Shown here: in pieces, positions 32,880 through 43,624 of the stretch
Layout: every line of letters begins with the position of its first letter
Numbering within the stretch: the stretch's first letter is position 1
Source of the DNA: Marasmius tenuissimus
Taxonomy: Eukaryota; Basidiomycota; Agaricomycetes; Agaricales; Marasmiaceae
Length of the DNA stretch: 64,000 nucleotides
Direction of reading: 5' to 3'
Assembly (NCBI GenBank): GCA_029532415.1
Contig: JAQOTA010000052.1
Span: 2,480,001 to 2,544,000, forward strand
Position numbers and translations under genes: made by a program
Notes under the pieces: model-generated
Databases searched by the model: none
Told to the model about the DNA's origin: nothing
Seen by the model: only the letters and a program-made list of their open reading frames with translations

Positions 32880-34174
32880 TGCCCAACCCAGATTCCCGAC
32901 CCATAGCTTCCGTCTTGCAAAACACAACGAAGTAGGTCCGCAACGGTGTCAGCGAGAGTGTTTTGAATTCAAGGTTTATAAAGTCTCATCTTGACGTGGA
33001 CACAAGATCGCTATTGTACTATATTCGTGGAGGAATTGGCTAGTAATATATGGGACAGTCAGCATAATTCCCTCCCCAAGAAGTGACTGACCTCGTAGCC
33101 ATCCGAAATGACCAATCGGATACTTCGCTCTATCAGGCGAACTTCCTTGAGCATCGTGCGACAACGCTATAAAGCGTGATGGTCCTCTTTGGGTCGGACG
33201 TGAAGATCGACTATTGGGCGTCTAGGCTGGAGGAGACCGCTTCAGTGCTATCCGAAGTTGGAGATTCTGTCTAGTTGCAGCAACCTCAGGTCAAGCGTCC
33301 AGCAATGGATTGAGAATGAGACAATGAGGTGGCATCAGCGCTGTCAAGACTGACAAAATTTTGACCATGATTAACAAACCACTCCGCGTCCGGCGTCTTA
33401 GCACGGTGAGCTGACACGCAGTACGTTTCGCGTCTCTTTCTTCCGGTCCGATGGCCGCCATTTCGTCGGAAACCGAGTGACAGCCTAGACTTCTATAATC
33501 ATGTTGAGGCGAAACTATTGGGTGATTTAGGCAGCCTCTTCACAGAGAGTCCAGATTGTGGATGAGTTTTTTCACCTGTCCAAACGACAGTGAGATTCAG
33601 GACCTACCTCAGCGAATGCATGGGACGTAGGAGGCTTGTGGCTGAAATTGGTTGTGATGGTTGAAAAAGAAGCGCGATGCACGGGCGCTACTCTCACCTC
33701 GACCACCATCAGGAAGGGTGAACAGTTTCCCACAGTCCACTCGCTCACGATCAAATGGCGGCCGAGACGTTTCAGACATCTCTCGAGGGAAGGTCGAGCC
33801 ATGTTTGAGAGTGGTTGTAGGTAGATTTGGAGATGTTTGAGGTAATAAACCCCGCTGTCCTCTTCAAATTCTGAATACGACAGAAAATGGCGATGCCCAT
33901 TCTTTTTCCCTCCGAGCTTTATTTGGCCGGCGGTGCTGGAGGGCGAGTGGAAACACTAGTAGACTAGTACCATTGCTGTGACACGGAGCCGAGCATGACT
34001 CGACATTCTGAGTTGACTGGAGTCATTTTCATTATTGATCATGATTGGGACTTGTGGACTTTTCAGTATATAGAGAGCATGTAGTGAATACACGAATAAC
34101 ATCATATTCTTACCCCGAATTATCAATAACACTGCGCTGATACCACCTCTTCTTCTTCCTCGACCTCTCCCACT
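32880..34174. other. Spacer with SLR-module relic and upstream block
   Basis: SLR-module copy at about 33285-33570 (INKPLRVRRLSTV peptide, stops in the second exon) and the array upstream block at 33668-33710. No intact gene. Confidence 0.45.
33668..33710 (+). promoter_or_regulatory. Conserved array upstream block (reference copy)
   Basis: GAAGCGCGATGCACGGGCGC, then TACTCTCACCTCGACCACCATC. Copies: 9281-9318, 27721-27770, 31180-31228, 33668-33710, 36129-36171, 40446-40499, with a diverged one near 6750. Several are followed within about 50 bases by TTTCCTTTTTTTGTCAC. Position before array copies suggests promoter or 5' leader sequence, but no function is shown. Confidence 0.5.
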
Positions 34175-34660
34175 GTCGCTGCCGCGGCAGGCGCTTCGAT
34201 AGGAGGCATCATGTTGGTCAGGGTGACAATCCTAGTTGAGGTTGAAGGTCGCTGTAGTCGTCGTCGGAAGCATCGGAACGCGCTCGTTCCTGGTGACGAT
34301 GGAAACAATTCAAATGCTGGCCCCCTCACCATTGTTCCCTATCCTCAGATCCGTCTGTCCATGCCAAAAGAAGAACGACGAAAGGCTGGCTTGGTGACGC
34401 CTCCGCTGGATCCCACTTCTAATCCGACAATTTCTTCCCGAAGTCCGAGCATCGCGTCATGTTTTCACTTCAGGCGAGAGCGACAGCGTGAAATGGATGC
34501 AGGTGCGGTTCCTCTTGATGACGACAATGCCACTTTGCCGCCATCGTATGAACAGGTTTTCCAAGCCGGCGGTTTTTCAACAGGTCTGTCTTCGAGCGAG
34601 GTGCATCATCCGGATTCCATGAGACCGATAGCCTCCGTTATGCAAACCACAGCAAAATAA
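34175..34660 (+). pseudogene. Array copy F: 5'-truncated type-3 membrane protein
   Basis: Only the C-terminal half remains. Readable parts: AAGASIGG then a damaged helix (MLVRVTILVEVEGRCS), RRRKHRNALV, MPKEERRKAG, SPSIASCFHFRRER, EMDAGAVPLDDDNATLPPSYEQV. The tail motif is PPSY, a valid PPxY variant. All ectodomain exons are missing and charged residues interrupt the membrane helix, so a membrane receptor cannot be made. Closest relatives are copies E and J. Confidence 0.65.
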
Positions 34661-36839
34661 ACCAATAGCAGTGTCAGTGTGTGTGTCTCGGATTCAAATA
34701 CCAAGCTTGAAGCGAGACCACCGTCGTTGTATATTGTATTCGTAGACCAATTGGCTAGTAACACGATTGGACTGTCCTTCGAATATGCTGACAGTAAGCA
34801 TAGGTCGCTCCCCAATAACCGTGTCTACATACCCATGCACAATGTCCATTTACACCCCTTGTCTTCCCAGGGCTCAATTGTGACGTCCAAACGTGAGCAT
34901 CTCTGTATCGCCCAACTCCGCGGGAGGTGTTTCGTGTCTGTTGAGAAGAATAAAACGCGACGGGGCAGAAGAAGACGAGTCTAAAATCAGTACCAGGTCA
35001 TGTTCACGCTCATAACGTTGCCACTTACATTCCCATTGAGCGCAAAACTTCTCTTCCAATTAAAGCTACGCTCCCTGTTTCGAGGCCATGTCGTATGGCA
35101 GGTATGCCAAGGGTTCCTAATCTCCCCTAGGCTGACTCCTTCGACTGCGGGCACTCGCGGGTACAGTGGACGCTACTGTACTCTTATCCGGATTGTTACA
35201 GCAAAATTCGCCTTGATATTGCGATATATCAATTGTTGTTCCACTTCGTACAGAATGTGGCCGATGTGGATTTGGCTGGTTGCAGTTGTTGACCTCGATG
35301 GGTCCAGATGACGGCCGGAGTGATCGGGCCGGCAGGAGTTGTTTTCCGGATGACGAGTTACGACTTCCTTGTTTTCGCCTTCAAGGCTCGTTGACGCTAC
35401 TTCATTGGAGCGTGTGGACGGTGTACTGGGAGACGGCCATGATGAAGATGAAGGCAGGTGAAGTGTATCGTATAACAGGGTGTTCTGAGTGACAGAGCCG
35501 TTCAAGTAGGCTTATGGAAAGTTGAAAAAAAAGGCTGCGGGTACCTGTAGGCGCCATCGGAGTCGGGGATTGTTGAGGATGTCATTATACTCGATTTGCA
35601 TTCTTGACTCTGCTTCATCAGGTGGACAAAGACGAAAGGATGACTGCTTCGGACCCTTTGGGACAGACATGGATCCCGATTATTGGGCCTAGTAGACTGA
35701 AGAAGACCGTGCTCGTGCTAGCATCCGAAGTTGTAAAATTTGACCAGTTGTATTAGCATCAAGCCAAGTTTCCAGTAATGGATTGAGGATGAGATGATTA
35801 GGTGCCATCAGCGCTATCAAGACCGACAAAATGTTGACCATGATTAACGACTCACTCCGAGCCCGACGTCTTAGCGTGGTGAGCTGACACGCAGTACGTC
35901 TCGCGTCTCTTCTTCTTCCCGGTTCGATGTGTTGGCCGCCATTTCGTCAGAACCCGAGTTACGGAGGCTTCTATGATGCTGAGGCGAAACTACTGGGTGG
36001 TTTAGGCAGCTTCGTAGAGAATCCAAATTGTGGATGAGTTCTTTTCCTTCTACAAACGACAGTGAGAGCTCAGCGAATGCATGGGACGCAGGAGGCTTGT
36101 GGCTGAGATTGGTCATGGTGGTTGAAACAGAAGCGCAATGCATGGGCGCTACTCTCACCTCGACCACTATCTTCCCCCATCACTTTTCCTTTTTTTGTCA
36201 CTTTAACACTCTCATGGACTCTTTCTCACGGACTCTTTCTCACTCCGGTACCTTCGCAATGACCAATAGCAGCCACAGGGGACGTATACGGATAGACAAG
36301 ATAGAGGAATGCGTACCAGGCTGACAACCACTGGTAGGTGACGTTGTATCACAGTATATTCTCGAGCTCGATAACCACGACTGAAGATTTTTGGAGTAAA
36401 ACTGGTTCAAGCCAAAGATATGGAGGAATACGCGCTTTGGAATTGGCTTGTATTCGTGTTTTGTTTGCGTAGAGAAACTCAGAGACAGTGAAGAGAGGAA
36501 CGGGCTTCGGGCTGGTGCCGCGTGCGAATCATGGTCGATGTCGAACGGATTGAAGGACGTATGGATGCGTGTGGTGGGAGATAGCATGGAGGTTCGAGGT
36601 CAAGGTGTGTGGTAGACCGCTGCCACCGAAACCTTGTCTACGCTGGTCGGCTTGCCTGAATCTCTCTTCGACCATTTCCATTGTGTTCTCAACCAGACTC
36701 CCAGATCCATCACGCTCTCTCTTAGTAGTCTGGAGGCTGTGGAAACCAGCTTGAAATGACGTTTATAGTAGAGAAGTCGGGATTTGCCTGTATGTCGCCG
36801 TCTCCCATCTTCTGCCACTGGGTCTAATTCAGGAGCTTT
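34661..36839. other. Spacer between copies F and G
   Basis: Holds a duplicated segment (35240-35420, see that entry), an SLR-module copy at about 35750-36040 with stops, the upstream block at 36129-36171, and 36664-36770 which resembles the region before copy A. No intact gene. Confidence 0.45.
35240..35420 (-). repeat. Duplicated segment, copy 1
   Basis: Matches 43210-43370 (CCTCGATGGGTCCAGAT, GGGCCGGC, GGATGACGAGTTACGAC, TTGTTTTCGCCTTCA). On the minus strand both translate to similar peptides with a shared VTRHP, RPDHSG and LDPSRSTTA. They lie downstream of the type-3 copies F and J. It could be a decayed gene or simple duplication. Confidence 0.5.
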
Positions 36840-37710
36840 GTTTATCAGGTTGTTTTCTTCTCGAAAGGATTTGACATGCCCGGAAGGCATGTCGTTGTTC
36901 TGACAAAGAGCATCTCAAATCACGGTAACCCAGCTCGTCCTTGAGACAGACGACTCATCGCAGAGTCCAACAAGAACCCGCGTCTATGTCCTCGGCGTCT
37001 ACAGCCACCTCGGAGCTCAGAAGCACCTCACTCACTGATAGTTCATCCTCCCCCACTCAAAGTCCCTCCGAGGAGCCCAACTCCCCTTCGAGTGCCTCCA
37101 CTTTTTCACTTGCGCCACTCTCTTCGTCCTCTTCTTTGAATGGAAATGCAGCGAGCTCTACAGCTCCTGTTTCTGTTTTTGCTGGGGCTGTTGGTGGATC
37201 TCTGATGGCTGTCATTCTAACCGTAGTTGGGCCCTGCTGGTGTCGCTGCAAACGCGCCAGAGGGGCTGTAGTCGACAGCCTATTTTGAACTTTCGCGTTC
37301 GCTCCCTCCCAGATTACTACATCTCACAGCCCGTCCAGCACTCCGAAGATGAGGTGGAACCTGAGTTTCTGGCGATGCGCGCCCTCCCATGCTGAGATCA
37401 ATAGCCAAAGATCCCCACGAGCTCCTCCCAGGCCCTTCCTCATGCATCTAATTCTACCGAGAAACTATCGCCCCACGGTCGGCAACCTCACCCTCGCCAC
37501 TCCTTTCTCCGATGCATCCAACCATCTTCTAAGAACGACCGAAAGCTGGGAGCAGCCATTCGTTCACTCCGGTGCGGGTTCCTGTCGGCTACGTGGAGTG
37601 GACACTGGACCGGTCAATATCAATGAAAACACTATCAAGGATGGAGCAACGCAAGAGGAACGTCTACTCTTCCGCCGCTATACGAGCAGGTCTCAGATCG
37701 ATTGCGGGTG
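36840..37710 (+). pseudogene. Array copy G: decayed type-1 membrane protein
   Basis: Starts within exon 3 (VVFFSKGFDMPGRHVVVLTK), followed by a deletion where copy A has NTNDTRVVP. The stalk and helix (SSASTFSLAPLSSSS, AGAVGGSLMAVILTVVGPC) are readable from 36941 in another frame. The frame then stops soon after the helix, and later segments (RWNLSFWRCAPSHAEINSQRSPR) are separated by indels. No ectodomain exons are seen upstream. It precedes copy H as copy B precedes copy C. Confidence 0.7.
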
Positions 37711-38479
37711 ACACAGTGGTCTGGGGTTTGACTCAACCTCTTGTTTTCCGGTATTCTCAGTAAATGAAGTTCTGCAACGGCTCATTCACCCACCTTCAAC
37801 AACCAACCAATCCGCAACGAATGTATGATGATGATGGAGTCGTTGTTGGTTTTTTGGTTGCAGGATTAGGGACCTGCCGTACATAAACACGACGTGCCAC
37901 CTGAATGTACAGCAATTTATGGGGGGACGACATCAGCACCAAGATGCGGCGTAACACCAACTCATGGTCTGGTAATTCGCTTCCGAGCAGCGATTCCGAG
38001 AGGCTCAGAAATAGGTCGTTTGATGGGAACTTTTCTGCAGCACGCCGAGTCCTGGCGCCAGCTTCAATACGGGAAGATCTTTGTCAAGGTATCATTTTTT
38101 TCTTACCAAGATTTCGTTTCGTATACTTATACTCTATTACGACACGCTTCAAGACCGCCAACAAGCCTACAGATCAAGACCAGCCTCCGGGCTAACAAGG
38201 AAGTCTCAATAGGCATGTGGCGTGGAATCCATTTACTACTTGTACTGTATTGATAGGACTCGAAGTTGAAGTTCTCTTCATCAATCAGGATCAAGGATAC
38301 CTCCCTTCACCAGTGCCACAATCAGTGGTACAGCCATACCTGATTTGGACCACCCAACCTGAGTTCCTCCTGTCTCGCGGACTATATGGTATGATGGTTA
38401 TGGCCCAACCGAATGGTAGATCTAAGCTTTTCGCCCCTTCGTCACTTTCCATTCCCCTCGATCACTACATCCAGAGGCG
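37711..38479. promoter_or_regulatory. Upstream region of copy H, duplicate of copy C upstream
   Basis: Near-continuous similarity to 11,166-11,940 (see there). Marks the same recent block duplication. Confidence 0.6.
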
Positions 38480-39673
38480 ATGGGATCAACAGCTGGTTGG
38501 AGGACTAAGAACATCACATACGATAACAGAGACACGAACACTCTCAAGTACGGGCCCAATTGGTTTCATGGCGGAACTTGGAACGCCAGTAACACGGGCC
38601 AGACGGGCACCCTGTCGTCCTCGAATGACTCGAACGCGACTGTGACTTTCAGTCAGTTTGTTTGCAATTTCTTTTGGCGTTTCGTGATCTCAGTGTTATT
38701 TCTAGGTTTTCCGATTCCAGCTGTCGCATTTCATTACTTTGGAATGCTACGCTCAAATGGTGGCCTCTATGGTATCTGCTTCGACTGCGATCAAAAAAAG
38801 CCGAAGTTCCAAACCATCGACGCCTTCAACACCACAGACGATGGTAAAAATCCACCGGTGCGGCGCGCATTTTCACTCTATAAGTTCTCCTACCCTGGTC
38901 CAACCTGACCATGGACTTCTCTCCAGTTTGCTCTCTTCTCGAAACGTTTCGACACGCCTGGGCACCATGTCGTCACTTTGAGGAACCAGATTGATCTGCG
39001 AGGAGTGCCCACAGGGAACTCTCAAATCACCATTGACCGTTTTGTCCTCGAGGTAGTGGACGGCTCACCATCTACTTCCTTACCTTCCGCTACTTTACCG
39101 TCCACTAGTTCCTCACTGGTCCCAGCTGCTATCTCTTCTCCTTTTCCATCCTCCGCGAGTGATTTAGGTGAGACGGGGCCTCCCGTTGGTGTTATCATAG
39201 GGGGTGCCGTTGGAGGATCTCTGTTGACGGTCATCATGATCGTAACGGTCCTCTGCTGCTGGCACCGCCGCAAGCGTCAACCTGTGTCTTCTACTCACGA
39301 CGATATCGGCACAGATACCGGTGAATCGAGTTTCCCCATCGTCGTTCCCTACGCTCTCATGCATCCGTCCATCTCGAAGGAAGAACGACCAAAGGCCGGC
39401 GAATCGGCGCGTACGCCTCAGCGAGCTCCCAGGCCGACTTCTTCTGGGACCGCGTCCATCGTGGCGTACTTTCATTCCCGGAGACGAGAGCGACGGTGTG
39501 AGACCGGTGCAAGGAGGCTAGAGCGGCGAGAGGCAGATGCAGGCCCAATTGCTCTCGAAGGTCCGATTGCTCTCGAAGGCCCAATTGCTCTCGAAGGCGT
39601 GAGGTGCACTCTGCCCCCATTGTATGAACAGGTTTTTCAAGCCGGATCATCGAACGGCCTACCTCCCGGCTAG
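38480..39673 (+). CDS. Array copy H: single-pass membrane protein (type 2)
   Basis: Exons 38480-38651, 38706-38857 and 38927-39673 give 356 residues. Ectodomain blocks TKNITYDNRDT, WNASN, FPIPAVAFHYFGM, GGLYGICFDCD, FALFSKRFDTP, ITIDRFVLEVVD; Ser/Thr stalk; helix IIGGAVGGSLLTVIMIVTVLCC; HRRKRQ; ISKEERPKAG; Arg-rich part. A unique triple GPIALE repeat (three 18-bp units near 39541-39597) precedes CTLPPLYEQVFQAG. PPxY is intact. Very close to copy C, including introns, and probably derived from the same duplication. Confidence 0.85.
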
Positions 39674-41029
39674 GAATCCGATAGACACCGTCCGCCATGC
39701 AAGGTAGTCAACGCAGCGAGTTAGCGAGATGTTGGTCCGGATTCAAATCTCAATTTGACGCAAGGACGCTGTAAGTAGTTGTGGGCTTTAGGTCGAAGAA
39801 GTTGAAAAGTAGGGAGGTTGTCCAGTGATACCACTAGAACGAGTCATGTACTCCGATCATATACCCATCCGACATGTACATTTGTATTGTGCGAGCTCGG
39901 CACACTAAGCAGCGTGATGAACTTCTTTGGGGATACGGATATCCGACCGACCAATTATTGGGTCGTTCGGTACGCCATAGGCTCGGTTGGGAGAGGTAGA
40001 GTAGAGGGGATCGTGCCGGCACTGTCTTGAGCTTTGGCCTCTGTCAAGTTACACCTCAAGCTCCAGCAATGGGATAAGAACGAGACGATTAGGTGGCCCC
40101 TCTATCGAGGATGTGACAAGATGTTACCCATGATTGACAATTCCCTCCGAGTTTATATAACGCCCCAGCGTGACAAGCTAATCCACAGTATGTCTCGCAT
40201 CGTTTCTGCGTGGTTTGATTGACCTCCTTTCCGTCAGAGTCCCAGTTGCGTAGGCTTTCATAAGCTTGAAGCGAAGAAATTTTGGGAGATTCTGAGGGAA
40301 CGAGTGGACAATTTGGGCAGCTTCATAGAGAATTTGAATCGCATGTGAGTTTTTCCCCCCGCAAGTGGCGTTGCGATTCAAAATTGGTTTCGAATGCATG
40401 GGACATAGGAGGCTTGTGGTTGAGATTGGTCGTGGTGGTTGGAAAAGAAGCGCGATGCATGGGCGCTACTCTGAGTCTCACCTGGCCTTAACCATCATCT
40501 TCGCCGCCCATCACCTTTCCTTTTTTTCCGTCATTTTCGCGCCTCCGATGGATTCAACATTGTTCCAATATTTTTGAAAACTTTTGAAACAACTGATAAA
40601 AGCTATTAGGGACGTATACGGAAAGACGAGATGGAGGAACTCCGGTTGAATTTCCGACATAGGTTCCTTGATTTTAGAACAAGACTGGTTCAAGCTACTC
40701 ATGCAACGATGTTTGGACGAATATTTTATCGCCATAAAGTGTTGTTGGAGGGGAACGAAGGAGTGTGTTGAAGGACGTACGGACACGTCTGGCGGTGGTG
40801 TACGGCATGAAGGTTTGGGTCAACGTGTAGACCAGGACGAAACGCTGGGAAACAACAATAGTGGTGTCATTGAAGGTTACTCCGCTGCTCTCAAGCTCTA
40901 CCCTTGGGAACTTGGGCGCATCTAAGGTGCTGCCATCCCCCTCACGACCTCTCAGTACAACTCCACGGTTCCCTTTCGAGTGCCTCCAATTTTGGCTTGT
41001 ACCATTCGTTTTCCCTACTTCATCAAAAA
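39674..41029. other. Spacer with SLR-module copy and upstream block
   Basis: SLR-module copy at about 40045-40350: exon-like segments encode DNSLRVYITPQRDKL and, after a 50-nt GT-AG gap, a helical-looking FWEILRERVDNLGSFIENLN. The array upstream block is at 40446-40499. No intact gene otherwise. Confidence 0.45.
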
Positions 41030-41450
41030 AGTGATACAGCCGGCACTGCAGTCCCTGTTGCTGATATTGCTGTGGCTGTTGGCGAATTTCTGATAGCTAT
41101 AATTCTGGTCGTAGTAGACGACGCAAACGTGATAGAGAGGATAGCTTCCCATTCTTCCTCATTCCCAGGTTAACACGTCTCACGACCCTCTATGGCACCA
41201 GCCTCAGTTTCCTTTTGGTCGACTCTACCCTGTTTTCAACCAGGCATCCGTCTGGATGCGTCGGTCTCTAGGTGGTTCAGAGGATACAATTCTCTCAGAT
41301 CCGAATCAATCATAACAATACCGCGGGGTGGAGGCCATGGAGGCGGATTGTTTGATGCGGAATTTTCTCCAGCCCGCACCATCTTGCGAGAAGATTTTTG
41401 CAACATATCCTTGCTAGAATTCTTATCCTATCCAGATCCCACTACTTCAT
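41030..41450 (+). pseudogene. Array copy I: remnant of a type-1 membrane protein
   Basis: A short stretch around the membrane helix is left (DIAVAVGEFLIAIILVVV), with acidic replacements right after it instead of the basic stop-transfer. Downstream fragments resemble copy A (STLPCFQPGIRLDAS versus VFSAGHPDALAG). Frames are broken and both ectodomain and tail motifs are missing. Confidence 0.5.
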
Positions 41451-41717
41451 GAAGGGCCAACTTCGTATACCCCCCGCGTTGCAAGGGAGTCCCAACAAGC
41501 ACGTGGCTTGATTGTGATCCACTCATTACTCACATAGAAGGGCAACCATCTTCATTATCATGATTTTATCATAAATATCGCGCCGCCTGCATCGACTTGT
41601 GCGAGTACTTTTCCCTTGCTGGTGCCACAGAGTACACCCGGTCCAGTGATTCTTAAGTGGGAGCATTAAGCTTCCGCCACTTCAACCCCTTCTCTTCGAT
41701 CGCTACTCTCAAATCCA

Positions 41718-42864
41718 ATGGCCTCAAATCCAATGACCTCAAATCCGAGGATGAAGACTATCGTTTATGACGACAGGAACACGCTGTTCAGCTTTGGAGA
41801 CCTTTGGTTGAGGAACAATGTTTGGAATGCCAGTAACACGCGCAAGACGGGCACCTTGACCTCCTCGAACGGCACGTTCGCGAACGTGAGTTTCAGTGAG
41901 TTTCTCTGCACACTTTTTATGCTCGGTTTTAACGTTAGTACTTAATAAACATCTAGATTTACCGGAGCCGGCCATTGCATTTCGTTATTATGGACTTCGA
42001 CCCTCGCAAGGTGGACTCTATCGTATCTGCATTGACTGTGGTGCCGGCGGTGACCGGCAGTTCGAAATCATCGACGCTCTAAATGCCAGTTCCGATGGTA
42101 CAAACCCACCAGTGCGTCCCGCACCCATTCTATTTCTCCTTTTCTAATCAACTCTCCTCCAGGTTATTCTCTTCTCCAAAACCTTCGATACGCCCGAGAA
42201 ACATGATATTACTCTGGAAAACCTAAATGATACACGCATAGTACCCGAAGGGTTCTCTGAAATCACTCTTGACCGCTTTGAGCTCGACGTGATTGATGAC
42301 GATGACCCCTTCAAGACGTCATCAACTTCCACCTCCCCTTCCACTTCTTCGCCGCCCGGATCTCTGAGCCCCACCAACACGCCTTCAACAAGCTCTTCCT
42401 CAAGCTCTCCCACTGTCGCTACCGTGATAGGCGTTGCCATAGGAGGGTTTGTGTTGGCGGTGATCTTGATCGTAGTTGTGTTTCGCTGGAGGCGCCGCCG
42501 CAACCATCTCACTTCCATGCATGACCCCCACACAACCGCCGGTGAAGCTACCATCGTTCCGTTTCCTCACATACACTCGTCCGTCCCAAAACAAGGACGG
42601 TCAAAGGCTGGCTCGACGTCTCCGCCGCATCCCGCTTCTACCCCGACGACCTCTCCCCCGAGTCTGAGCATCATGTCCTACTTCAACTTCAGACGAGAGC
42701 AACGGCGTGAGATGGATGCAGGACCGGTTCCTCTCGACGATGACAATGCCACTTTGCCACCGTTATACGAACAGGTTTTCCGAGCCGGTGCATCGAATAG
42801 CCCTCCCTCAGGCCAGATACCTGATGACACAGCTTCTGTCGCAGTGCGGGACACATCGAAGTAG
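41718..42864 (+). CDS. Array copy J: single-pass membrane protein (type 3)
   Basis: Exons 41718-41895, 41957-42111 and 42163-42864 give 344 residues. Ectodomain: MKTIVYDDRN, WNASN, LPEPAIAFRYYGL, GGLYRICIDCGAG, VILFSKTFDTPEKH, EITLDRFELDVIDD. A long Ser/Thr/Pro stalk (STSTSPSTSSPPGS) precedes helix TVIGVAIGGFVLAVILIVVVF and RWRRRR. The tail has VPKQGRSKAG (a diverged KEER block), REMDAGPVPLDDDNATLPPLYEQVFRAG. It is the only intact type-3 copy. The first ATG is used; two further in-frame ATGs (41733, 41751) follow closely. Last member of the array before the NACHT gene. Confidence 0.85.
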
Positions 42865-43624
42865 CTGACGCGGCAGGCGTAGTGGTAGTGCTAGTGGGAG
42901 CGGTACGGACATGAGGCTCGGTTTGACACAAGGACGCTACAGACATGACCGTTATGAAGCTACTCGAAGAAGCTGTAAATCATGTAGAAGTTGTATAGTA
43001 CCCAACGCCACTAGAGTTGTTTATCTAATGAACAACTTGTTTTCCCATCAGCGTTCGAACGTGGGTATGTCTGCATTGCCTGATGCAGTTTCTGTTCATT
43101 TGAGGATCTCTTTGTAGTCCCAACCCAAAGTACTCGTGCTAGAGGTCCTTTTGAAATTGCTCTAGTCGCATAGTCGAACTTAATCGTTGTTTCTCCGATC
43201 TATGTAACAAGAATGTGCCCAATGTGGATATAGCCTTTCGCAGTTGTTGACCTCGATGGGTCCAGATAACAGCCGGAATGGTCGGGCCGGCTGGAGCTTC
43301 TTTTCGGATGACGAGTTACGACCTTGTTTTCGCCTTCAGGGCTCTTTGACGCGCCTATGATATCTCCAGAGAGTACAAGGGCCATCAAAAGGAGTCAAAG
43401 CCCTTGTCAGCGGATGATCGTCCGATGCTTGCCGGATCCGACGGTCAAAGCCACTGCAGGTGAATCAATGTGGATATTTCGGTGCCACCATACGCCGAGA
43501 TTTATTGAGCTGATTGGAGGTAACATCGTGCTGTGCTGGGTACCAGACTTATAGTACACCTCGCAACCCAAACCAGTCTATGTACCGATTTGCAAGTTAA
43601 TGTTCTATCCTATCATCAGCGGAT
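42865..43624. other. Spacer between array and NACHT gene
   Basis: Contains 43210-43370, the second copy of the duplicated segment seen at 35240-35420. No gene recognised. Confidence 0.5.

Noticed and set aside
40045..40350. SLR-module copy at 40 kb as an intact gene
   Set aside because: The two exon-like parts are out of phase by one base relative to the 30.9-kb copy, giving an early stop after splicing.
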